A DNA stretch of 64,000 nt from Arctopsyche grandis (GCF_051622035.1 NC_135358.1:870501-934500), one strand, 5' to 3'. Shown: positions 34,730-46,965, counted from the stretch's first letter. Notes: generated by a model from the sequence alone, not told the origin. Translations and numbers: made by a program.

Positions 34730-35825
34730 ATGAATAAGCAATGGAAGCAAATGTTGGCAGGAATCGTTTGTTGTGTAGATTTCATGGTGATTTTACCATC
34801 AGTAAGTCTAGAGATGTCTTTTTTGTCTGCGAAATGTATCACCACCATATTTATATAGAATAAATTGTTTACGAGTTGACGTGAATTATTTAACAGCATT
34901 ATTAGAAGAAAAAGTTGAGGTAAGCGATAGTTTTTAATTATTAACAAAGTGCACATGTGTTTAATTATTTTGTTAATTTCGGCCATAAATGTAGATTATT
35001 TTTACGACTCTGGATATTATACACATAAATTACTTTTCAGAATTTTCCTAACGGTAAACGGATCATTCGGAATAATAGATTTATTAGTCGAAGGCAGAAC
35101 ACTAACTCAAAATTGAATAACAACAAAAGAATTTCAAATAACCTTACGTTGTATTCTGATAGGATCTACCACAACCAAAACGATGCATTTAAGGGATTCG
35201 CTTTTGAGAAGTTGAAATATTTGTCATTTGTCAATTTAAAGAATGATACCATTATATAAAAGATGGCACGTTTTAAGACCTTCAAATCTGTAGCGTCTAC
35301 TTTACATTTATTGTCAGTGAATCATATGAAATTTCCTATCGATTCAACCAACTTAACCGGAACATTTCCTTTACCTGAACTCAGACATGTGACCTTTAGT
35401 GATTGCAACTAGGGAAATTTAAGCAGTGGACTGTTTTCTGAACTGAAAAATATCAAGAATATGGTTTTAACATATGTATAATAGCATTGACCATGTCGGC
35501 TGTGGAACTTTCGACAAGACTTCATTACAGTATATGGTTCTGAATGGTAATCTTCTTATTTTCTAATTTTTGACGACGATTTATTAAATACACTTAGATC
35601 TGCGTTTCGAAGAAGCTAATTTTTGCGAGGAAAATTAAAGTTCGCCATATCTGATAAAGCTACAGAATTGATAACTGAATTTCCGCCAGCTATACAGCCT
35701 TCAAACCAATCAACAACGATAGTATTATAATAATAGTATGCACTTTATTTGCAGTGGTTATAATATACAAAATAAGAAAAAAAATGCGATCCAATAAATC
35801 ACCAAATGAAAATATAGAAAATTAA
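34730..35825 (+). pseudogene. LRR-2: decayed paralogue of the LRR array
   Basis: ATG at 34730 opens a family-type signal peptide (MNKQWKQMLAGIVCC..VILPS), but the frame stops at about 34858. A shifted frame then gives the conserved end of exon 1 (VDVNYLTALLEEKVE), with donor GTAAGC at 34920 and acceptor CTTTTCAG at 35040. Exon 2 begins NFPNGKRII, shifts frame, reads DLLVEGRTLTQN and hits TGA where the family has Trp. Later pieces (NLTGTFPLPEL, HVTFSDCN then stop, CGTFDKT) are spread over different frames. The cap is deleted apart from FEEANFCEE near 35625. A membrane-proximal tail (IYKIRKKMRSNKSPNENIEN) closes the locus. The same two-exon layout as its neighbours shows it was once a full gene. 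Confidence 0.85.
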
Positions 35826-36602
35826 ATATAATTTTCTCAATGTAATCTATTAAATAATTGTATAATATGTAGAGTAAATATACGTGTGTATTATACCGTT
35901 TCAAATTCAAATATTTATCGACTTTTTATTACATTTTTATTGTTTTTCTGTGAAAAAAAATAAACAATAACCATTTTCTCGAAAAGTGCGTAATTATTTT
36001 TATGTATTTACATACATATGTACATGTATTGCAATACCTATCTAACCTATAAAAAAGATTAGGCTAGTTATTCATTTATTGGTGAAATATTTCATTATCG
36101 ATACCGGCAATAAAATGGCATGAGAATTGAATGTAATTGTTCTAAAAAAATATAAGAAAAAAATAGATACAGGATTTTCATTCCAAATTGACCCTTTTTC
36201 ATTTAAACTTACCTTTTTACATTTCAAATTGACCCCTTTTCAATGTCTAAACGTATAGTATCAACAGTTCCGCAAAAAATGTATTTTTCAATAATTTTTA
36301 AACTAGCAAAATTGGCAAAATTTCAAAACGATTTGCAGACAGATTATATACAGATATATGTAAAATAGGCTTGTAAAAATAATAAAACACATTATTCAAA
36401 AAATTTAAAAAACTACCTACATACAGTTTCCATTCATTCCAATCCATTCGCTAACTTTTAGTTGAAAAATAAAATAGCTGTTTTGGTTAAGTATTTTTTA
36501 TTGAATAATCATTCCATAGCCAAAAACATATACTATGTACATTACTTAAACATGTAATTAATACATATGTATATATTATATTAGTTTATTATAGTATTAA
36601 TC
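35826..36602. other. Intergenic DNA, no gene recognised
   Basis: AT-rich. AATAAA hexamers near 35959 could have served LRR-2. Nothing else supported. Confidence 0.5.
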
Positions 36603-36776
36603 AATGGGCGGACCACGTGTCTAGAAGAATGGACGAAAGGTGGACGAAAGAAGTGCTAGAATGGTACCCGAGAGAATGCAGACGAAATTAGGAATATGTG
36701 TGGGTGAGATGGATGAGCATTTCGAAAAACAGAGACGAGTGGAAGCGTGTTGGAAAGGCTGTAGATGATTATATAA
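36603..36776 (+). mobile_element. RTE-type retrotransposon relic (extreme C-terminus)
   Basis: The plus strand reads WADHVSRRMDERWTKEVLEW, then YPRECRRN, a TAG stop, then VRWM and NRDEWKRVGKAVDDYI. This is the recognisable C-terminal tail of the endonuclease-reverse transcriptase of RTE-like elements common in insects, with Arg/Trp-rich 'RRMDGRWT' and 'RDEWKSL.EA' blocks. The rest of the element is missing, so it is a short dead insertion between LRR-2 and LRR-3. Confidence 0.6.
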
Positions 36777-37286
36777 TATTATAAGTTTATAAATTTACTA
36801 ACAAATTTGAGCATGTATTTGCAGGAAAATTAAATGCAATAAGCTACATATAAATTTGTTGATAAAAAAACAGAAAATTTATGGGTAAATCGACAATTTT
36901 TAATAAATTTTAAATACTTGGGAAAAAAAATGCAGAAAATATTTCAAAAGTACCTATAGATTTTATAGTACATAATAATTAAAAAAAAATCGTCGAAAAT
37001 ATTGCACACTAGGCTAATAAAACAGATAAATTTTTTATGACTGTATTGAAGATATCGTTCATAAAAGTTGCACCAGATTGCCAAAATTCATTTGGTTTAA
37101 AGTTAGTGAAGTGACGAAACGTGGAATCGCGTAAAAATATTAATATTAATATTATCATTATTATAATTTATAAACTAAACTATCCAATTAATATAAATTA
37201 TAACACATAAACATGCAATTAATATTGAAAATTTAAATAAGTTTAATGATATAAAGATCCGTAACAGTAACAGTGCTATATAAAAA
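36777..37286. other. Intergenic DNA before LRR-3
   Basis: AT-rich with no recognisable feature. A TAA lies in frame two codons before the LRR-3 ATG, so the start is bounded. Confidence 0.5.
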
Positions 37287-38794
37287 ATGACTGGAATCAT
37301 TTGCTTGGTGGGATTTTTGATGATTTTACCGACCGCTCAGTCTCATAGTACCACACTGGACACAAATTTAAACAGAAAAAATATGACTACTCGACAGATA
37401 ACTCCATTGTGTCAAACATACTACATTTCATATGATAAATACTGGACTAATTGTAATAATATCACTGAAATTTATAACATATCAACTCATTTGGAAGAAA
37501 TTCAGGTAATTTTAATAATATTTTATATTATCTGAAAATTAATTATTTAAATAAAATGCGGTTTATTTGTTATTTATTATGGAAAGGAGAACAGTTTAAT
37601 ATTTTAATATACATTGCAGAGTTTTTCAGATTTCACAAAAATAAATTTTATTCTATTTATTAGTTTAAATGTTGAAAATGGGAAAATTGTACAAAATTGG
37701 ATTGTAACAACGAGATTTCGCATCGTAAAGTTGAGCATATCTTCATTTAACAAAATTTATATTGAAAATAATGCATTTATCGGATTTGTTTTCGAGGAAT
37801 TGATATGGTTGGAACTTTCGAATTTTAACATTTACAACCTAGAAGAAGCCTTTTTTGAGGGTGTACCAATGCTGCAAATTTTGATTATGGAGAATATAGA
37901 AGTTTTTCACATCTACGAGAACCCTTTACATGCTGTGGCTTCTAGTTTACAAGTGTTACATCTATTATCGTTTAAAATAGAATTACCAATGGATCTAGTC
38001 AACATAACTGGATCAGTTCCACTACCCAAACTTAAAGAATTTACCTTAAGTAATGTTGGCTTGAGAAACACTTTAAATTCCAAATCATTCTCCCAACTTG
38101 ATAAATGTGAGACCTTGTATTTAGGTGAAAATCAAATTGAACAGATCAATTGTGGAACTTTCGCAAAAATGAAATCGTTGAAAGTACTTTATTTGCAAAA
38201 CAATCTTCTCACTGATTTGGATTCTTGTGTTTTCAGCGATGAAGTTATGAATAATTTTCAAGATCGTACTTTCTTCATTGGGGAAAATCCATGGAATTGT
38301 AATTGCTACTCGGTTTGGTTAAAACAGTTGTATATTGAAAATAAAACTAATAACGATGTGAGATGTGCATCCCATTCAGATAAAACTTTTGAAGAAGTGA
38401 ATTTCTGCGAAGAAGAAACTATAGAATCATTATCAAAATCAGCGACAAAATTACAAACAGAGTTAACGACAGAAATTTCCACAGCCGAAAAGCCTTCAAA
38501 TTGGTCGATAATAATAATATCGGTATCTGTGGTAATATCTTTTTTGATATGGATTTCATGCGCTGTGTGCTTTGTAAAAAAGATTATAAACAAAATCCGA
38601 TCCAGTATAGGAATCCGAATACAGTAAGTCAAATAGATCCAAATGAGCCAACAGAAGCAATTCTAAATGATTTGATTTTGAATGAATCAAGAGACGTACC
38701 GCAACATATAAATATAGAAAGTCATTTCGAATTGTGTTTGATCAATGGTAAAGGTGAAATTTTAAGACCCGTCTCATTGGAAACTACGGCATAG
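37287..38794 (+). CDS. LRR-3: membrane LRR protein with a frameshift in its tail
   Basis: Exon 1 is 37287-37505 (ATG, with an in-frame TAA just upstream; donor GTAATT) and exon 2 starts at 37620 (acceptor TTGCAG), joined in phase 0. Residues 1-20 form a signal peptide (MTGIICLVGFLMILPTAQS). After the family's short N-terminal segment come LRRs with NGKIVQNWI, NITGSVPLP, SFSQLDKCE and CGTFAKM, then a cap (WNCNCYSVWL..VRCASHS..VNFCEEE). A membrane span (IIIISVSVVISFLIWISCAV) follows at about 38505-38575. The frame then stops at 38625-38627, but a -1 shifted frame carries on to 38794 with FELCLINGKGEIL, which matches the tail of LRR-5. The break lies between the A6 run near 38577 and about 38627: either a real frameshift or a base-call error. 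Candidate AATAAA at 38948. Probably a single-pass surface protein. Confidence 0.7.
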
Positions 38795-38947
38795 TTTATT
38801 TGGAATAGTCACAATGGGCTTCAATCTCATTTAAAAAATCAAAATGAAATGTTCGATTTTCTCAATGAATTCGAATAGTTTATTTATAAAAAATCTTATC
38901 AATGAAATATAATATGTATACAATATATGTATGTATTTATGTAACGA

Positions 38948-38953
38948 AATAAA
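38948..38953 (+). terminator. Candidate polyadenylation signal of LRR-3
   Basis: AATAAA about 150 bp after the last LRR-3 stop codon. Confidence 0.4.
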
Positions 38954-40122
38954 ATTGAACTCCTTCACAATTTTTTCTGCCATTTTATATTTGACCCTTG
39001 TTTTCTGTTTCCCTAATTGTCGATTATAAGATTGTAATAAGTATTCCTAATTTAAGGTGTATTGCTTGAATGTTAAATTACTCCTTTATAAGATTGTAAT
39101 ACGAAATCCTTCAATTTCGATTGCTCGAAAAAAAACAAAGTTATGAAATAGGCTGTTGATTTAATTTAAGTTTATTTTTATAGCATGTCTAAATTTAAAG
39201 TAGACAAATACATACATAAATGGCAAATTTTATAACTAAGTTTTTCTTTTCGAGCAAACTAACATTTGGGGAATACGTATTTCGAGCACTGTGACATTCA
39301 AATTCATTAGTACATATTTCTTTCCTTTGAATGTACATGTTTTCTTCGTATTGTGTGTATAGTTATAAAAGATAATGAATAAATAAATAAATATGTCCAT
39401 ATGTTTGTATGTATGTGTGAACTTGCAAAGCACATTATAATTAATTAATTAATTACTTCCTTTTTTTGCCGAAATTAAATTAATAAATTTGATACAGTTT
39501 ATTAGATTTGATGATAGAAAATGAAAAAAGTACAATATTGGATGAGACAACAAAATTACATAAGAGATATCTATCGATAGACTCATCGGAGATTTAAGAA
39601 GTAATTTTTTGCATAGGAAATTCGATTACATTTTATTTCATATATCTATTGTAATATCGTACTATAAATTATGTATCTTTATAATTTAGAACAATTCTAA
39701 TCATAAAGCTAGTCAAAAAAATTCCCGTCTTATCTTTTTTTGTGTAATTGTAATAATTCCAGCTCGACTTTTATCTGTATATACAATACGTATTTTGGTA
39801 GCTACAAACAAAACTGTTTTTTATTGAATTATGATTATCTTACGACTGATAAATCAAACAAATAAATTACACAGTTAATGAATAGAGATAACGTCAGGTT
39901 ACTTGTTAGACAAACTTAATAATAATTTCAATCGCAGCTAGGATTGTGTAGGCGAAGAACGCGAGTCATCAATAAGTTACATATAACTCACTTATTATAT
40001 ATTAATATAAAATAACGAGTAGGTAATTTCTACGCATCAAAAATGAAAAAGTAATTATACTGTTGTTATTAATGTATAAATACAAATTAAGACGTGCCAA
40101 TAATAATATTTTTCTTTCACAG
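38954..40122. other. Intergenic DNA, no gene recognised
   Basis: AT-rich DNA between LRR-3 and LRR-4. It may contain an unseen 5' exon of LRR-4, because the reading frame of LRR-4 is open through the acceptor TTTCTTTCACAG ending at 40122. Confidence 0.4.
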
Positions 40123-43100
40123 CAAACTCAGTGGAATGAAGCAATGGAATGGAGTCATGCCTGTAATCATTTTTGTATTGAGTTTTGTGATGATTATACC
40201 AGCCGCCGACTCTTATAGCGTTGCGAACACATTATCAAAGATACAAAATGAGAATACCCTGAATAGTCGAAATGCTTTTCTAAACTCAACTAAATGCACT
40301 AAATCTGATGATAATTCTGAATTCCAAATAACTTGTAGTGGACTCGACGTCAACGACAACTTAACAGCATTAATCGAACTACTAGTTTGGGTAATGTATA
40401 ATTTTTCGTTCATATGGCGTTTATATGCACATATGTATACACTACCGTCCATATGTTTAAGACCAAAGTGTTTTTGGAGCATATTTTACACAATTTTGGA
40501 CCAATTTAAAAAATATAAATTCAGTTATGTTCAAAAAATACGCATTTATTAAAATAAATAAAGATATTACAACAATTAATAAACATAAAATTATAAAAAA
40601 ATAAAAACGTCAAACTGAACTTTCGTCAAAAAACCCACCCTTACTTTTAATCACTGCTGCACATAGTCTCGGCATTCTATTTATTAAATTTTGAAGTGTG
40701 ATGGGAGGTATGGACTTCCAACTTTCCTGTAGATGATTCCAAAACTTATTTATGGATGTTGAGCGATGGATTCTGGTTCGTCTGTCCAATTCGTCCCACA
40801 AAAGTTCTATTGGGTTTAAATCGGGGGATTGAGGAGGCCAGTTCATGATTTTTAAATTATTTTTTTCTTCTTCTTGTTGTAAGAAGTCCATGCATAGCTT
40901 TGATTTATGTTTTGGGTCATTATCTTGTTGGAATATAAAATCATGCCCACATAAGTTCCGGCCGCACGGCAAAACTTGTTCTTTTAAAATTTTCAAATAT
41001 CCTTCTTTTTTTAAAATTCCATCAATTTTGATTAAATTCCCAACTCCAGCTCTTGAGAAACATCCCCATATCATTATGGATCCACCACCATGCTTGATTG
41101 TTGGCAGCACACAGTCTGGCATCATTTTTTCTTGGGGAGTGCGCCGGACGTAAACTCTTCTTTTCGAACCGAACAATTCAAACTTCGATTCATCGGACCA
41201 AATCACTTTTGACCAATCTTCAATTGACCAATTACGATGCTGAAGAGCCCAAGCTAGTCTTTTCGCTTTATTATTTCTTCTTAATAATGGTTTTCTTACT
41301 GCTATGCGCCCTCCCAGCTTCACTTCCATCAGCCGACGTTTAACCGTGGTGACCGATACTTTTTTGAAGGCTGTCTTTTTTATGTCAGAGGCGATTTCTG
41401 GTGCCGTTATCCTTCTATTTCGCTTGCTCAATAATATCATTTGTTGATCCAATGCTTGTGTTGTGATTCTGGGACGTCCTGATTTTGATAAATCCATAAT
41501 GTTGTTAGAATTTTGGAATTTTTTTATCGTCTGTTGTACTGCAGTCTTCGAAATATTCAAATTTTCGGCGATATATCGTTGGGTTTTTTGCTGTTTGTAA
41601 AGAGCAATAATGGCTCCTCGAGTTTCCATGGTGAGATTTTTATTTTTTCCCATATTTCTTCAAAAATTTTTGTCCTCTTTATGTATTATAAATTTTTCAA
41701 AGTCTTCAAACTTCAAAGTCTGACTGATCAGATTAAACTGAACCAAATTCATTTAGGGTTTATTATTTTGAACTGTTTCGATGTCATATCAGCAGGATAA
41801 AATAACAAAAAAAGTTCGTAACATAAACTGCGTATAGTAGAGTTGTCGAATTGCAACATGTGTCGATTCGTCACGCGGTGTCTTTGAGCCCATTTTGAAC
41901 CCTTATATAAAAAAAACAACAAACCAATGGGATAATCCCTGTTTTTTTTGCTCAAATTAAATCCAAGGGTATAGGGAAACAAATGATACCCATTTCTTTG
42001 AACTATTTTACGCTAAATTATTTTAATGGACATTAGAAATCGAGTTATAGGTTTGGTCTTAAACATATGGACGGTAGTGTATATGTATATGTATATAAAA
42101 AATAGTTTTGTATTGTGAATACATCTATGGATAAATTTTGAATCAATTTGGTTAATTCTTCAAGTGATAAAGATTGATTGAGGAGATTATGAAAACCGAG
42201 CGGTGTGATGTGAAAAATTAAAATATAAAATATTTTAATACAATATCGAACTGTAAAACGTTTCTTCTTAAATTAAACTTAGTATTTAGCACTGAAATTG
42301 TACTATATTTTTATAGTCATAGATATGTACATAAAACTATTTAAAAAAAAAATAAGATCTATTCACCGGAAGTAATAAAATTGTCATATGTTAAGTGCAT
42401 ATAATATTTTTTGTCATATATTTATTTATTATTATATGTACACATATGTATACACATAATTATCTCATGTGAACTATAATATTGTATTTAATGTGATTTT
42501 TTTTCAATTGTTGTTTCAGAATGAACAGATCCAAACCATAGATTTTTTAATTGTGGAAAAGTCAAGTTTCGAAGACGGAAAACTAGCCCAAAATTGGATT
42601 GATACGACGAATTTCCGCATAAAAATGTTACAAATAACTTCATCAATGATTGACAAAATTGAAAATAATGCCTTTACCGGGTATGCATTCGAAGAATTGC
42701 TTGTTTTGAGACTATGGTATTTGAAAATAGAAACCTTAGAAGAGGGTACTTTTGCGGGCCTACAACAACTACAAAATCTATTTATCAATACTTGCGAAAT
42801 AAAATATATTAATGAAAATGCCCTCAAGCCCGTTGCATCTACTTTGGAAAGTTTATCTTTGTTTTTCATGACTTTGCCTTTCAATCCGGTGAATTTAACT
42901 GGAACAGTTCCATTGCCTAACCTTAGGACTGTTAATTTCCCTGGAAATAATTTTAAAAACAATTTAAACGCCAAATCGTTTTCTCAACTTAAAACATGTG
43001 AATATTTAGATTTAAATAGATGTCGAATTGAAGATATTGGTTATGGGACATTTGCAAATATGCTATCAATGAGAGTTGTAGATTTAGCGTACAATCCCCT

Positions 43101-43398
43101 GACAGGTTTGGATTATTGTGTTTTCGGTGATGAGGTAATAAAAAATTTCGGTACGGAAGGTATTCAAATAGGTTTCAATTTGTGGAATTGTGATTGTGAT
43201 TTAGATTGGTTAAAAAAATTGAGAGTCGAAAAAATAGTAGGAGGAGATGCAAGATGCGCATCTCATTCGAATAAAACTTTTGAACAAGTGATTTTTTGTG
43301 ACGAGGAAACTGAAAACCCTACATGTTTTCCAGAGTCATCTACAGAATCACAGTCAACTACTAATTCCGTTTTTTCAATGATTGGAAATATGTTTTAG
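40123..43398 (+). CDS. LRR-4: LRR protein without a membrane span
   Basis: Exon 1 runs from an acceptor at 40122 to 40390 (donor GTAATG) and exon 2 is 42520-43398 (acceptor TTGTTTCAG), joined in phase 0. An ATG at 40136 gives a 377-residue protein with a signal peptide of about 26 residues (MKQWNGVMPVIIFVLSFVMI). Exon 1 ends with the family block CSGLDVNDNLTALIE. Exon 2 holds LRRs (DGKLAQNWIDTTNFRI, IENNAFTGYAFEEL, NLTGTVPLP, SFSQLKTCE) and a cap at about residues 304-348 (WNCDCDLDWL..DARCASHSNKTFEQVIFC). Only 29 residues follow and none form a membrane span, unlike LRR-1, -3, -5 and -7, so the product would be secreted or the gene has lost its 3' part. The frame is open throughout. The 2.1-kb intron contains a whole Tc1-like transposon on the other strand. 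Confidence 0.75.
40440..42079 (-). mobile_element. Tc1-like DNA transposon, apparently intact
   Basis: The element is 1640 bp. Its 28-bp terminal inverted repeats are identical (40440-40467 and 42052-42079; outer bases CACTACCGTCCATATGTTTA). TA flanks both ends (40438-40439 and 42080-42081), the usual Tc1/mariner target duplication. It carries one open transposase gene on the minus strand. Perfect ends and an undamaged gene suggest a recent insertion. It lies in the LRR-4 intron, antisense to LRR-4, and does not touch the splice sites. Confidence 0.92.
40610..41653 (-). CDS. Tc1-family transposase (347 aa)
   Basis: This DNA cut-and-paste transposase acts in the nucleus on the element's own inverted repeats. 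Residues 1-110 form the paired-like DNA-binding region: a helix-turn-helix block (TQRYIAENLNISKTAVQQTI), then a GRPR hinge at 59-62 and a second helical block (ITAPEIASDI). The catalytic triad is visible as D154 in WSDESKFELFG, D244 in FQQDNDPKHKS and E283 in SPDLNPIELLWDEL. The second spacing is 38 residues instead of the 34 of classical Tc1 elements, caused by extra residues around QQEEEKNN. A DD38E class has been described among Tc1 relatives. Length is normal for the family and no stop or frameshift is present, so the enzyme could be active. It is transcribed opposite to the host gene LRR-4. Confidence 0.93.
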   Translation of the reverse strand: MGKNKNLTMETRGAIIALYKQQKTQRYIAENLNISKTAVQQTIKKFQNSNNIMDLSKSGRPRITTQALDQQMILLSKRNRRITAPEIASDIKKTAFKKVSVTTVKRRLMEVKLGGRIAVRKPLLRRNNKAKRLAWALQHRNWSIEDWSKVIWSDESKFELFGSKRRVYVRRTPQEKMMPDCVLPTIKHGGGSIMIWGCFSRAGVGNLIKIDGILKKEGYLKILKEQVLPCGRNLCGHDFIFQQDNDPKHKSKLCMDFLQQEEEKNNLKIMNWPPQSPDLNPIELLWDELDRRTRIHRSTSINKFWNHLQESWKSIPPITLQNLINRMPRLCAAVIKSKGGFFDESSV

Positions 43399-43749
43399 GT
43401 TGTGTTTATATTTTACTAATATGTAAATTTGTAAACATAACAATGTATTAAACAAATGTTACCATTTAATCATTTTTTTTTTAATTTAATCGGTTAATTT
43501 TTCACTTTGGTGATGTCCCTTAATCTGCCCGATTCTATGTATGATTTTTATTTGAGATTTTAAAGCACATGAGTACGTATGAAAGACACACAAACTGAAA
43601 GAACTGAATACCAAAATACAAAATCAAATCGAACAAATGGAAACACTAGGAAGACACACTGGAGACAAATTTCCATAAACAGCTCCAAACTATGTTCATG
43701 AAAATGATCAACATTTGAGTGAAATAATTTTTTGAACACATATAATACA
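43399..43749. other. Intergenic DNA after LRR-4
   Basis: AT-rich DNA. No clear AATAAA lies close to the stop; an ATTAAA is found at about 43447. Nothing else supported. Confidence 0.4.
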
Positions 43750-44250
43750 TTTTAGCCAGCAGTTTGGCTTGATGGTAGCGTATATATTTAGCACCGCTGC
43801 GATCGATGGTTCGACTCGTCAAACTGCTGGTTAGATTTGGGAGTTTTTGTGATTCCAAATCGCTCGTTTCTCTATCAGAGTTTGCCAATTTTATCTGATC
43901 ATTGTTGAAACGGTTCCTGAAAATTGGTAATAGATAATTTCCTGTTGTCACAAAAATCTGTGTGTATAATGTGTAGAAATAATGCACAGAAATCTGAAAT
44001 CTATAGATGTCTCTATAATTTCGTGTTTATTATGTGTATAAAAATTGAAATAATAATTATGCACAAAATCTAAAAATAATCCATAGATGTCTTTATGATT
44101 ATTATTTCTGTACTTGATTAATTATTGTATTCGATGTTTATTGAACGTTCTGTATACGTTGTCTGACCGTTCTCGTACACTCGTCGCATTGGGGCGATCT
44201 GTAATGACGAGTGTACATTGATTGTAATAAAAATAAAATAAAATTTTAAA
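43750..44250 (+). mobile_element. tRNA-derived SINE
   Basis: The head has TGGCTTGATGGTAGCGTA (A-box-like) and, about 35 bp on, GGTTCGACTCG (a good B box), flanked by complementary AGCAGTTTGGC/CAAACTGCTGG stems. The body shares TATCAGAGTTTGCCAATTTT and GAAACGGTTCC with the minus-strand SINE at 21570-22045. It also has a duplicated motif around ATAGATGTCTCTATAATTTC and ATAGATGTCTTTATGATTAT. The tail is GATTGTAATAAAAATAAAAT. No coding capacity. Confidence 0.6.
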
Positions 44251-44734
44251 ATGGCATACTTTTAACTTTATTTCTATGTCAATAAATAACTTTTACACTT
44301 AAAATTTATGGTGCACTGTTTAATGTATAACCAACCGTTTCCAACGTATGATAAATTTTATGACATAATTATATTTAAATAAATTATTTAATAAAGAGAT
44401 TAATATCGCAATTGCGCTTCAAATCAACCAAGGCACACCTCTTAGGAGCTCGCAGTGTAACTCAATAAATTAATTATTAGAATATTACGTCAATTTGTAG
44501 AATTTAATTTTGAATTAATTATATTAAACTATTTATTTGTATACAAGAAAAAAATTTTTTTAACGATTTTGACAGATTTTTTAAAATTGAATCTTTATAA
44601 TCCACTTCCAAAAAAAAAAAATAACGATGATAGTTACACATTCATGTTTAATTATTCATAATTAATTATCCCCATTAAGACAATATCAATTGGCATGATA
44701 CAGATGTTTTGTATGAGAGTTATACATATTGTAT
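44251..44734. other. Intergenic DNA, no gene recognised
   Basis: AT-rich DNA with no recognisable feature. Confidence 0.5.
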
Positions 44735-45592
44735 ACACAAGCCTTTGGTAATACCGGTATTAAAAATATAAATACCGATAGTATCGTTTTTTTTTAATTC
44801 GTACATTTTATTTGTCGAAAAAGATATCTCAATGGCTAAAAACTACGTATATTTTACATACTCGATATTGAGCGTTATTATTTATAAATTGTTTTCGATC
44901 TCTCTAGATCTTACCATGTCACACGTCTGTGAAATTGTTTTAATTTTCCCATACAAATTCTTAAATATATGTAGCTACAATGTTCGGCAAGATTTTCGGT
45001 ATCGCAGCCCCCTTACAATGTGTCTCAAATTCGTAAACCTTTTCAATTTTAATTTATTATAAATAAGAAAATATTTACAATAAGATCGTGATTTTTTTAA
45101 ATTACGTACTACATACATTGAAAATGTCGTTTAATATATTATTTGGTGCATTTTTCAGCACGATTTATTATGAGCACAATTATGACACGGGTTTTGTTTT
45201 AATTTTTCTAATTATTTTATGGAAAAAAATATTATTTGTCTTTCAACAACAACTTATTCCCCAGCTGATGGTTAAATCTTCGTTTGCATCTCCAGTGAGC
45301 AAAGATTGGGTATCTTATAAGCTTAAGTCGGAATTGCAAAAAAAAATACTAGTTTCTACAAATCATTATAATCCTTTCTACCTGGGACGTACCTACTTTA
45401 CAGTTTTGTACCCGAATATCCTGTATTAAAATGTTTGGGTTTGGCGTATTTTTCAATAAAAATGTTGAAACATACAAATGGTGCTCGGAATATCGAAAAC
45501 AATGTTTTTTTTTATTAAAAATTAATGCCGGTATCGTTATTTTTTATTTCGATAATACCGGTATCGTAAATTCCGGTCTTTTTGCAATCCCT
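44735..45592. mobile_element. Possible hAT-like element with CCGGTA-rich ends
   Basis: ATACCGGTATT lies near the left end (44752). TACCGGTATCG and CCGGTCTTTTTGCAATCCCT lie at the right end, giving ends that are partly inverted and rich in (A/T)CCGGTA(T). Right termini of the type AGGGATTGCAAAAAGACCGG are seen in hAT-group elements. The left terminus seems truncated. Inner open frames (44832-45062 and 45088-45429) show no domain I can name. Confidence 0.4.
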
Positions 45593-46106
45593 ACTTGATA
45601 AACATAGTTCATTTGTATAAAAAATTCATTGGTTAAACATACGTATAATTTTTTTTTATATATTATACATATATAGATTATTTATATGTACATGTGTATG
45701 TACATATGTACATACATACATACATATATTAATCAACTCATATAAATTATTTTTCTATTACATTTAAAACCACGAAGTTTCACTTCTAATGTACGTGGCA
45801 CAAACAGTATTTCATTTAATACACATTTTAATTTTTAAATCACTATCAATTTCAATTTATTGTATAATACAATACCGTTGATATTATACAAATATTATAA
45901 AGGTAGATACAATTTATCGTGAATCAAAATCTGTTTATTTTTAATAAACGCAGATAATCAAAATATTGCCAGATAATTATCTTCCTGCAATTGTTAAAAT
46001 AAACATTGCAATATTCGTCGAAGAGAGTAGTCGTATAATATGTTTGATTTTGATATCTCCAAAATGTCGCTATTATATATACCCATAATTCTGTTTGAAA
46101 TCCGGA
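45593..46106. other. Intergenic DNA with TATGTACA repeats
   Basis: AT-rich, with GTACATATGTACATACATAC-type simple repeats at 45685-45730. No gene recognised. Confidence 0.5.
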
Positions 46107-46400
46107 TTTATTATTTATTTATTTTATTTATTTATTTTAATATACAAGTATACCACAGAGTCTTTACAGGTCACCCCAATATGACACTGTGGCCAGACAA
46201 TACATAAAAGATCAAATACATAAGAAAAAATAAAACAACAATAATAGAAAAACAAATAAAATAAAACATTTAAAAAATTGTACATAAAAATTAAAAATTT
46301 AAAAATTGAGAATTAATAAATTGAAAAATCAAAAATTAAAAAAAAAAAATGAAAAATTACAAATTGAAAATAATAAACAAAAAAAAAACACATATATAAA
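46107..46400 (-). mobile_element. Possible non-LTR retrotransposon 3' end
   Basis: A TTTATTTATTTATTTT tract followed by TATACAAGTATACCACAGAG and AATACATAAAAGATCAAATA has the layout of the 3' end seen at 17.1 kb (A-rich tail, then untranslated region, minus strand), but the sequence differs. No coding part remains. Tentative. Confidence 0.25.
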
Positions 46401-46965
46401 TAGTTTAAATTGAATTAAAAGTAAAAAACAGTAAAAATACGGATAGATTATCCGGTGAAATATTGAAAATATCAATGTGATTGCTGACCAAATTCAATGT
46501 GATTGCTGACCGAATGAAACTGTATGTATTGTAGTTGTATACAAATTTAATAATTTTAATTTTTAATTTTAAGATAAATTTCCATTGCAATTTTGCAGAA
46601 ATTTGTCGTATAAAAAAGGATCAATTCTATTGAATCAAATATTTCCTGGATTTTTATTAGTGAGTTTTATAGTAGTTATGCCAGTTTCACGGTCCGAGAC
46701 TGTAGACGTAATAAGCCAAAATGTGATGATTCCAAACAATAAAGAGATTTCTAAATGTATCACTCAAATTTTTGAACCTGAACAATATGACGTAACGTGT
46801 ATGGAAATCAATACGAATGACAATTTAACAGATATTTTAGAAAAAGAAGTTGAGGTAAAACATTTTTCATGATAAAATAAAAAAACAACACATTTTCATA
46901 TTTAGAAAATATCTCGATGAAGTAATTTACTTTCACAGACAAAACATTTCATAAAAATATTTAGG

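Noticed and set aside
40845-41343. Plus-strand open frames opposite the Tc1 transposase
   Set aside because: They are antisense shadows of the transposase gene.
44832-45429. Two plus-strand open frames as a possible hAT transposase
   Set aside because: I could not find any transposase motif in them. They may be decayed remains, but this cannot be supported.
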